A stretch of DNA of 64,000 nucleotides from Planctomycetia bacterium (GTDB taxonomy: Bacteria > Planctomycetota > Phycisphaerae > UBA1845 > Fen-1342), in assembly GCA_015709575.1 (NCBI GenBank), contig CP054190.1, forward strand, positions 2,292,616-2,356,615. The letters run 5' to 3'. Positions 59,699 through 64,000 of the stretch are shown here, in pieces (the first letter of the stretch is position 1; each line of letters opens with the position of its first letter). The notes beneath the pieces are model-generated. The model was not told the DNA's origin and ran no database searches. It saw only the letters and a list, made by a program, of their open reading frames with translations. A program made the translations under genes and the position numbers.

Positions 59699-59773
59699 CG
59701 GGGTGTAGCTCAGCCTGGTTAGAGCGCCTGGTTTGGGTCCAGGAGGTCGCTGGTTCGAATCCAGTCACCCCGA
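59699..59773 (+). tRNA. tRNA-Pro (TGG anticodon), element attachment site
   Basis: A 75-nucleotide cloverleaf: acceptor CGGGGTG/CACCCCG with discriminator A, D-arm TAGCTCAGCCTGGTTAGAGC, anticodon stem CCTGG/CCAGG with loop TTTGGGT (anticodon TGG), and T-arm CGCTGGTTCGAATCCAGTC. No CCA is encoded. The recombinase gene of the adjoining element enters the tRNA from its 3' side and stops in the D-arm, so the tRNA 3' half is the probable integration target. Confidence 0.96.
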
Positions 59774-61248
59774 CTTTTCGAGAGATCAAGCCCTTCGACG
59801 AGCACGTCGAAGGGCTTTCTCGTTGTGGGAACGAGACTTACGCCATCGAGGCGGCAGTTCAAACAGACGATTTCGAGGATTCGCCGCTTGGTGGCGTAAT
59901 CAGCAGAAACCCACTGATTTTGCAGCGTTTGCGAGAGTTCAAACACCTTCGCGGCCAGTTCCGCCGTTTCGTCGTGCGAGCGGTCCAGAACGTCCAGTTG
60001 CAGCTTGATGGACGCGAGGCGGTCGCGTAGCTCGGTGTGCTTGCGGGCGAAGGTGTCCTGGTCCACGTCGTCAGCGATCCGCAGGTTGAGCAGCCGGTCC
60101 TGCTGGGCGACCAGCAGCGACGCCTGCCGGGTCAGTTCCTCCCGCTGGGCGCGGGAGTCCTTCTGAGCGTCCCGCGTCTGCGATGCCAGGACCATGCGGA
60201 ACCAGTCGCGTACCTCCGGGTCCTCCACCTTCATCCGGCCGAAGAGTTCGAGCACCTGCCGGTCCAGTTCGGCTTCCGGTATCCGCACGCGGGGATGGCC
60301 CGGCGCGGTGTACCCGCTGCACCGGTAGTAGACGTACCGGCGGTCGCCGGTCGTCTTGAATCGCTTCACCACCTGTTCGCCGGTGATAGCACGGCCGCAG
60401 TGCCCGCAGGTCATGAACTCGCCGGCGAAGGTCATCTGGCGGGCGTGGTAGACGTGCCCGCCGAGGAGCGCCTGCACGCGGTCCCAGGTGGAGCGTTCGA
60501 TGAGCGGCTGCTGTTTGCCCGGATACCACTGCCCCTTGAAAGGAATCTCTCCGATGTACGCCCGGTCGGTGAGCATCGCGTGCAGCTTGCTCCGCGTGAA
60601 GCGCGGAGCATCCGCCCTGTACGTCATGCCGTCGGCGTGCAGCCGATCCCGAAGCCCATCGAGCGTCAGCGGCTCATAGGCGTAGAGGTGGAAGATGCGC
60701 TTGACGTTCTCCGCCGCGGTCGGCTCGACTTCGGTGACGCAGCGGCCGTCACGCCGGACGTTCTTGTAGCCGTAGGGCGCCTTGCCGACGAACCAGCCTT
60801 CCTGGACACGACGGGCGAGGCCCTCTTTCACATCGAGCGCCTGTTGCTCCGTGTAGAACGCGGACATGTTCGCCAGCGTCCGCCGCATCATGCGGCCGGC
60901 AGGCGTGTTCTCGGTCGGCTGAGAGACGGAAATGAACGCGAGTCCGTACTCGCTTTCGAGCCGTTCGAGTTCAACGTAGTCGAAGAGATTGCGGGCGGCG
61001 CGATCGACCTTGTAGAAGAGCAGGCCGTCGAGTTCCTCCGCGTGCTTCTTGCCGTAGGCGATCAGTTCGCGGAACGTCTTCCGTTCGTCGCTCTTGCTCG
61101 CCGTCTCCGCCACCTTGAACAGCCGGACAATCTCGCCGCCGGCGGCTAGGGCGTACCGCTTGAGAGCCTCTTCCTGGACCGCGAGCGAGAAGCCCTCGCG
61201 TTCCTGTTCCCGACTGCTGACCCGTGCCAGGGCGACGAAGCGTTTCAT
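59719..61248 (-). CDS. Large serine recombinase (element integrase)
   Basis: A 509-residue site-specific recombinase. The N-terminal resolvase-like catalytic domain (about 1-150) has the nucleophile in ALARVSSREQEREGFS, the VDRAARNLFDYVELERLESE segment and GRMMRRTLANMSAFYTEQ. The recombinase domain follows (KAPYGYKNVRRDGRCVTEV). A zinc ribbon is at about 300-345 (CGHCGRAITGEQVVK, YVYYRCSGY), then a coiled-coil region and a helical C-terminus. The final residues, SRGDWIRTSDLLDPNQAL, are read antisense through tRNA-Pro, with the TAA at 59719-59721. The chosen ATG at 61248 (GGGAG upstream) gives the family N-terminus MKRFVALARVSS. It would catalyse integration and excision of the element. Confidence 0.93.
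   Translation of the reverse strand: MKRFVALARVSSREQEREGFSLAVQEEALKRYALAAGGEIVRLFKVAETASKSDERKTFRELIAYGKKHAEELDGLLFYKVDRAARNLFDYVELERLESEYGLAFISVSQPTENTPAGRMMRRTLANMSAFYTEQQALDVKEGLARRVQEGWFVGKAPYGYKNVRRDGRCVTEVEPTAAENVKRIFHLYAYEPLTLDGLRDRLHADGMTYRADAPRFTRSKLHAMLTDRAYIGEIPFKGQWYPGKQQPLIERSTWDRVQALLGGHVYHARQMTFAGEFMTCGHCGRAITGEQVVKRFKTTGDRRYVYYRCSGYTAPGHPRVRIPEAELDRQVLELFGRMKVEDPEVRDWFRMVLASQTRDAQKDSRAQREELTRQASLLVAQQDRLLNLRIADDVDQDTFARKHTELRDRLASIKLQLDVLDRSHDETAELAAKVFELSQTLQNQWVSADYATKRRILEIVCLNCRLDGVSLVPTTRKPFDVLVEGLDLSKSRGDWIRTSDLLDPNQAL
59788..59818. terminator. Perfect 13-bp inverted repeat beside tRNA-Pro
   Basis: AAGCCCTTCGACG (59788-59800), loop AGCA, CGTCGAAGGGCTT (59805-59817), then TCTCGTT. 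It begins 15 bases after tRNA-Pro and lies inside the 3' end of the recombinase gene. The position suits an intrinsic terminator of the tRNA transcript, although the T-run is short. It could also be a recombinase-binding arm of the attachment site. Confidence 0.6.
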
Positions 61249-61253
61249 GGTGC

Positions 61254-61469
61254 TTACTCCCGCGACAGAAGCTCGAACAACCGTCCGGCGTTCTGGACAA
61301 TTGTAATCGCCTCGTCGGGAGAAAGCGGCCTTCCGTAGCGGGGTTCCCAGACTATCTGCGTCGCCTGAATCAGTTCGGGCGTGATCCACGCCGGCGTTCC
61401 GGGAGGAAGGGCGCACGGCGCGCCCTCGCGCCGCTCCGCCGCTTCGACCTGGACACGCTCCTGCCGCAT
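61254..61469 (-). CDS. Small element-encoded protein upstream of the recombinase
   Basis: A 71-residue protein ending five bases before the recombinase start, so the two are co-translated or at least co-transcribed. The C-terminal half PELIQATQIVWEPRYGRPLS followed by PDEAITIVQNAGRLFELLSR looks conserved; I recall similar short proteins next to recombinases in mobile elements, where they may be helix-turn-helix-like accessory or regulatory factors. The N-terminal third is basic and less protein-like, so the true start may be internal. Function unknown. Confidence 0.6.
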   Translation of the reverse strand: MRQERVQVEAAERREGAPCALPPGTPAWITPELIQATQIVWEPRYGRPLSPDEAITIVQNAGRLFELLSRE

Positions 61470-61500
61470 CGCTCGTGGTTCTCCGTTTTGCGCGGCCGTC

Positions 61501-62190
61501 TCAGGCGTGCTGCGGCTGCGCGAGGTGATCTTTCAGCCGCCGGTAGGCCGCCGAGACTTCCTTGAAGCGCTGCACGGCCAGTTCGACCAGGTGCGGCTCG
61601 ACCTGCTGGCCCGTGAGACGGTCGGGGTGGTACTTGAGGCAAGCATCGCGATAGGCCGTCTGCACCTGCTCCCAGCTTGCGCCCGGCTTGAGGCCAAGCG
61701 CCGCGTAGTCGGACTGGTCCGCCGAGGGCGCGGACGCTTCGCGCTGCCGTTCGACCGCCTGCGTCACTTCATCGACGACCACCCTGCACTCGACTCCGGC
61801 GAGTTCCTGGTAGTGCTGCTGAGCCGCTCGGAAGACCCGCACTTCCGGCAGGATGTCGATGCGCAACGACATCAGGGTTCTGCCGTTCACCACGGCCACG
61901 CAGATGCTCAGCATCGTGGGAATGTCGCCGAACTCCACCGGGCCGGGATGCCGCACCCGCGTCACGCGGGCATCGCCGCGCCGGTAGAAGTCGATCGTGT
62001 GGCCTCCCTCCAGGAACGTCCGTTCTCCGTTGCCGAAACGCCGCACAATTGCCGCACGGACGGTGGTGGCAGGATGATCGAGCCAGACCTCGTGCATCCA
62101 ACCCACTTTGTGCGGCGCGTACCATCCGGCGATGCGAAACCAGATGTACCAGCCGATGATGACGAGACAAATCGGAATGCCACATGGCAT
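61501..62190 (-). CDS. Membrane-anchored J-domain protein
   Basis: A 229-residue protein. Residues about 1-20 (CGIPICLVIIGWYIWFRIAG) form a membrane anchor. About 30-150 is an unfamiliar domain (HEVWLDHPATTVRAAIVRRF, FLEGGHTIDFYRRGDARVTR, RTLMSLRIDILPEVRVFRAA). About 160-225 is a J domain with YHPDRL carrying the obligatory HPD, in DYAALGLKPGASWEQVQTAY and FKEVSAAYRRLKDHL. J proteins stimulate Hsp70. The combination with a membrane anchor in a conjugative element suggests a role in assembling or remodelling a secretion complex, but no partner Hsp70 gene is in the window. Confidence 0.82.
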   Translation of the reverse strand: MPCGIPICLVIIGWYIWFRIAGWYAPHKVGWMHEVWLDHPATTVRAAIVRRFGNGERTFLEGGHTIDFYRRGDARVTRVRHPGPVEFGDIPTMLSICVAVVNGRTLMSLRIDILPEVRVFRAAQQHYQELAGVECRVVVDEVTQAVERQREASAPSADQSDYAALGLKPGASWEQVQTAYRDACLKYHPDRLTGQQVEPHLVELAVQRFKEVSAAYRRLKDHLAQPQHA

Positions 62191-62234
62191 GACGTTGCTC
62201 TCCTTGCCGCGAACGAATCGCGTTCGCGTGTGAA

Positions 62235-62522
62235 TCAGTCGCGCTCCTGTTGCGGCGGCTCCGGCTCGCGCGGATCGCGCTCCTTCTCCGCCTGTTTCAG
62301 CCGCTCATTCAGGATCGACGGCTGCTCGTCGGGGTCGCGCACGTCCGACTGCTTTTCCTGCATCACTTCGCCGGGCGTTTTCGTGCCGTAGATGCCGTAC
62401 TGCGGCGGCTGCGCCACGTTCGATTCCGGGTAGAGCGCGGCGCGCAGTTCCGCGAGGCCCTGCCGGAACATCGCCGAAGCGTGCCCGGCGCCGATCTTGG
62501 GGACGTTGTCCTTGTCTGCCAT
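62235..62522 (-). CDS. Small hydrophilic element protein
   Basis: A 95-residue soluble protein (MADKDNVPKIGAGHASAMFR.. NERLKQAEKERDPREPEPPQ) rich in charged residues and Pro at the C-terminus, with a short helical N-terminal part (SAMFRQGLAELRAALYP). The gene lies between the J-domain gene and a membrane protein gene in the same direction, spaced 44 and 26 bases. Upstream AACAGGAGTG provides a ribosome site. Function unknown; probably an element-specific accessory protein. Confidence 0.65.
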   Translation of the reverse strand: MADKDNVPKIGAGHASAMFRQGLAELRAALYPESNVAQPPQYGIYGTKTPGEVMQEKQSDVRDPDEQPSILNERLKQAEKERDPREPEPPQQERD

Positions 62523-62548
62523 GATTCACTCCTGTTGGTTGATGACTG

Positions 62549-63142
62549 TCATTCACCGCGCATCCGGCGGAACCGATCCACCGCGTTCTGCTGGTCGATG
62601 TAGGCGTCGTTCATATCCATCGCGCGCCGGCGTTCGTAGCCGATGGTCAGATGCGTGGACGCCAGCAGTCCGACGCTCGCCACCATCAGGTATCCGCCGA
62701 GCGGCTCGCTGAGCGACATCGTGAAGACGCCGGTGATGAACACGAACATGGGTTCGACGATGCTCTTGACCTTCGCTTCTCCCATGCGGCCAAAGCGTCG
62801 CATGAGAGTTGGCGTGCCTGTATACATCGTGTGTTCCTGCGGCCCGCCTCGGCGCACGCGCTGCGCGGTTCGCACGCGGATGCACAGGCACGCGAAGAGG
62901 AAAAAGCCCATGAAGATGAAGAGCGGCGTCGGGTCGTGCCCTTCCCAGAACAGCGGGTACACGAACATGATGAGCAGGGCTGCGCCGACCTGGAGGCCGA
63001 GGTAGCGCTCGCCGAAGCTGCCGGCGTTGTGCAGGAACACTTCGACTGACACCGCCAGCGCGCGGCAGATGAAGACCACCATGCCGACAAACGACCGGAA
63101 CTGGTCGGGATGAAACGCCGATTGCTGTTCTTTCTGATTCAT
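62549..63142 (-). CDS. Element membrane protein, possible transfer component
   Basis: A 197-residue protein with about four hydrophobic segments: SFVGMVVFICRALAVSVEVF, LQVGAALLIMFVYPLFW, LFIFMGFFLFACLCIRV, and a final pair around FVFITGVFTMSLSEPLGGYL and MVASVGLLASTHLTIGY. The polar C-terminus is YIDQQNAVDRFRRMRGE. The ATG at 63142 is preceded by GGAG (AGTGACAGGAGTGATTCC). Its position directly downstream of the TraG-like gene suggests a membrane part of the conjugation apparatus, but I cannot match it to a named Tra/VirB protein. Confidence 0.7.
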   Translation of the reverse strand: MNQKEQQSAFHPDQFRSFVGMVVFICRALAVSVEVFLHNAGSFGERYLGLQVGAALLIMFVYPLFWEGHDPTPLFIFMGFFLFACLCIRVRTAQRVRRGGPQEHTMYTGTPTLMRRFGRMGEAKVKSIVEPMFVFITGVFTMSLSEPLGGYLMVASVGLLASTHLTIGYERRRAMDMNDAYIDQQNAVDRFRRMRGE

Positions 63143-63225
63143 GGAATCACTCCTGTCACTCTGTCTGCGCGCACTGGCCGCGCCGGCGGCGGTTGCCGCC
63201 TTCTCTGCGTCCGCTCACGCGGGCG

Positions 63226-64000
63226 TCATCGCTTCTGCCAGAATGTCACGGGCAGCCACGAGCGGCCCGACTGCTTGAACACCCTTCCGTTCTGAAACAC
63301 GATCGCATCGACGCACCAGCCGTTTGCAGGACCGCCTGTCCGAAGTCGCGTGAACTCGCGCGGCTGGACCTCGAACTCGAACGACTCCGAAAAGCCCGCA
63401 CTGGTCGAGCCGTTGTGGCCGAGCCAGTCGAGACCGAGCACCGCCGACCAGCGGTCATCGCCGGAGTGCGTCGTGTTGCCGTTGGCGAAGAACTGGCGAG
63501 TGCGGCCGATGAGGCCGGCCGCCCATTCGTTCGTCACCGGATCGCCGTTGGCGTGCAGAATCTTCGTGTTGAGATTGGCGAGCAGCGAGTCCGTCTCCGC
63601 GCGTCCCTTCTCGCCCCCGCCCAGTGCCGCCACGAAGTTGCTGTAGTTCTGCGAGAGCAGCACCGTCGCCACCCAGGCGGCGCGGCACGTCGTCTGGAAC
63701 TGCATGTCGTAGGACGTGACGAAATGCTGCGCTTCGTCGGCCCACATGAAAACCGGCCGTGGCTTGTCGGCGACGTTGCGCCGCTCAATCGACCGCTGAA
63801 ACGAGTATTTCCACAGCACCTGCGCGAACTGGCCGACCTCCGCGTATTCCTTCACCGGCAGGTCGATCAGGATGATCCTGCCGTCCGTCACCGCCTCCGG
63901 CGTGAGGTTCGTCTCCGTGCAGAACAGTTCGCGGAGCAGGCCGCGGTTGAGCACGTCCACCATCGACGTGAACGTGGAGACGATGACGCTGCGCGTCTTG
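63226..64000 (-). CDS. TraG/TraD-like conjugation ATPase, C-terminal part
   Basis: The frame is open from the window edge (reading ..KTRSVIVSTFTSMVDVLNRG) to its stop at 63226, giving 257 residues of C-terminal sequence. The order of motifs is that of type IV secretion coupling ATPases: a post-Walker A helix, IILIDLPVKEYAEVGQFAQV, the Walker-B-like PVFMWADEAQHFVT, then VLLSQNYSNFVAALGG, LANLNTKILHANGDPVTNEW and AAGLIGRTRQFFANGNT, resembling TraG/TraD/VirD4 C-termini (DEF.F, Q....L, T.i.....d). The Walker A region lies beyond the window. It would drive DNA export in conjugation and anchors the element as conjugative. Confidence 0.85.
   Translation of the reverse strand, partial: KTRSVIVSTFTSMVDVLNRGLLRELFCTETNLTPEAVTDGRIILIDLPVKEYAEVGQFAQVLWKYSFQRSIERRNVADKPRPVFMWADEAQHFVTSYDMQFQTTCRAAWVATVLLSQNYSNFVAALGGGEKGRAETDSLLANLNTKILHANGDPVTNEWAAGLIGRTRQFFANGNTTHSGDDRWSAVLGLDWLGHNGSTSAGFSESFEFEVQPREFTRLRTGGPANGWCVDAIVFQNGRVFKQSGRSWLPVTFWQKR

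Larger units (their letters stand above)
59699..64000. mobile_element. Left end of an integrated, probably conjugative element
   Basis: From tRNA-Pro to the window edge the genes all run leftward: serine recombinase, small conserved element protein, membrane J-domain protein, two further element proteins and a TraG/TraD-like ATPase. The recombinase overlaps the tRNA, which marks the left junction. The gene content past it (recombinase plus conjugation ATPase) is that of an integrative conjugative element. The right junction, expected as a second copy of the tRNA 3' end, is outside the window. Only the left part is therefore described. Confidence 0.75.

Overview
The window is high-GC bacterial DNA and most probably comes from a planctomycete, perhaps a Phycisphaerae-like lineage. 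The pointers are secreted proteins ending in paired GDxNCDG...NNFDID dockerin-like repeats, a prepilin-type GFTLIELL protein, a ThuA-DUF1080 fusion, a Tat-exported Gfo/Idh oxidoreductase, an ECF sigma/anti-sigma pair of planctomycete style and Cys-rich GACC repeats. No rRNA or other decisive phylogenetic marker is present, so this is an inference.

Region by region. 1-2.3 kb: the tail of an unknown gene, an HDAC-family deacetylase and transaldolase. 2.6-7.4 kb: a small membrane protein, a secreted protein of 17 Cys-rich repeats and an orphan NtrC-type sigma-54 activator. 7.6-13.2 kb: sugar-derivative genes (Gfo/Idh oxidoreductase, HEAT-repeat lipoprotein, ThuA-DUF1080). 13.3-15.8 kb: a LuxR-type regulator facing a three-gene partner-switching module (B12-fold sensor without cobalamin ligands, STAS protein, RsbW-like kinase). 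16.1-19.5 kb: trigger factor followed by two clpP genes, the second with Asn where the catalytic Asp is expected. 19.6-24.2 kb: an Asn/Gly-linker lipoprotein, a C-type lectin/Ig-like/dockerin protein, a gutted insertion sequence and an OmpA-like gene of lower GC. 24.2-29.5 kb: two enoyl-CoA hydratase/isomerase family genes, tRNA-Met(CAT), a large lipoprotein and a membrane protein. 29.8-35.6 kb: a cold-shock protein with a clear terminator, a FlgI-like lipoprotein, an unknown gene, and an ECF sigma, anti-sigma and PDZ protein set. 35.9-38.1 kb: an M42-type peptidase and a YfcE-like phosphoesterase converging on about 400 bp of strongly structured non-coding DNA.

38.3-49.6 kb looks like a polysaccharide-use locus. 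It has a GntR-LacI chimeric regulator, three secreted dockerin-type proteins, a pseudopilin-like protein, a DUF4434 protein, a GHL10-like glycosidase and a GH20-like glycosidase. Two intergenic regions in it share a GTTATATAA motif. 49.6-59.6 kb holds a small HELCH metallopeptidase-like gene, a Wzy/O-antigen-ligase-like protein, overlapping murC-murB, a LivG-type ATPase, a DUF72 protein overlapping a phosphodiesterase, and a small membrane protein.

59.7-64.0 kb is the left end of an integrated, probably conjugative, element. A serine recombinase gene runs antisense into tRNA-Pro(TGG) and stops inside it. It is followed by small element genes, a membrane-anchored J-domain protein and a TraG/TraD-like conjugation ATPase cut by the window edge. 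The most interesting items are the ligand-less B12-fold partner-switch operon, the split ClpP pair, the serine recombinase that uses a tRNA as its 3' end, the Cys-rich repeat protein with a 426-bp internal duplication, the OmpA-like protein with an unknown C-terminal domain, and the structured spacer at 37.06-37.47 kb.
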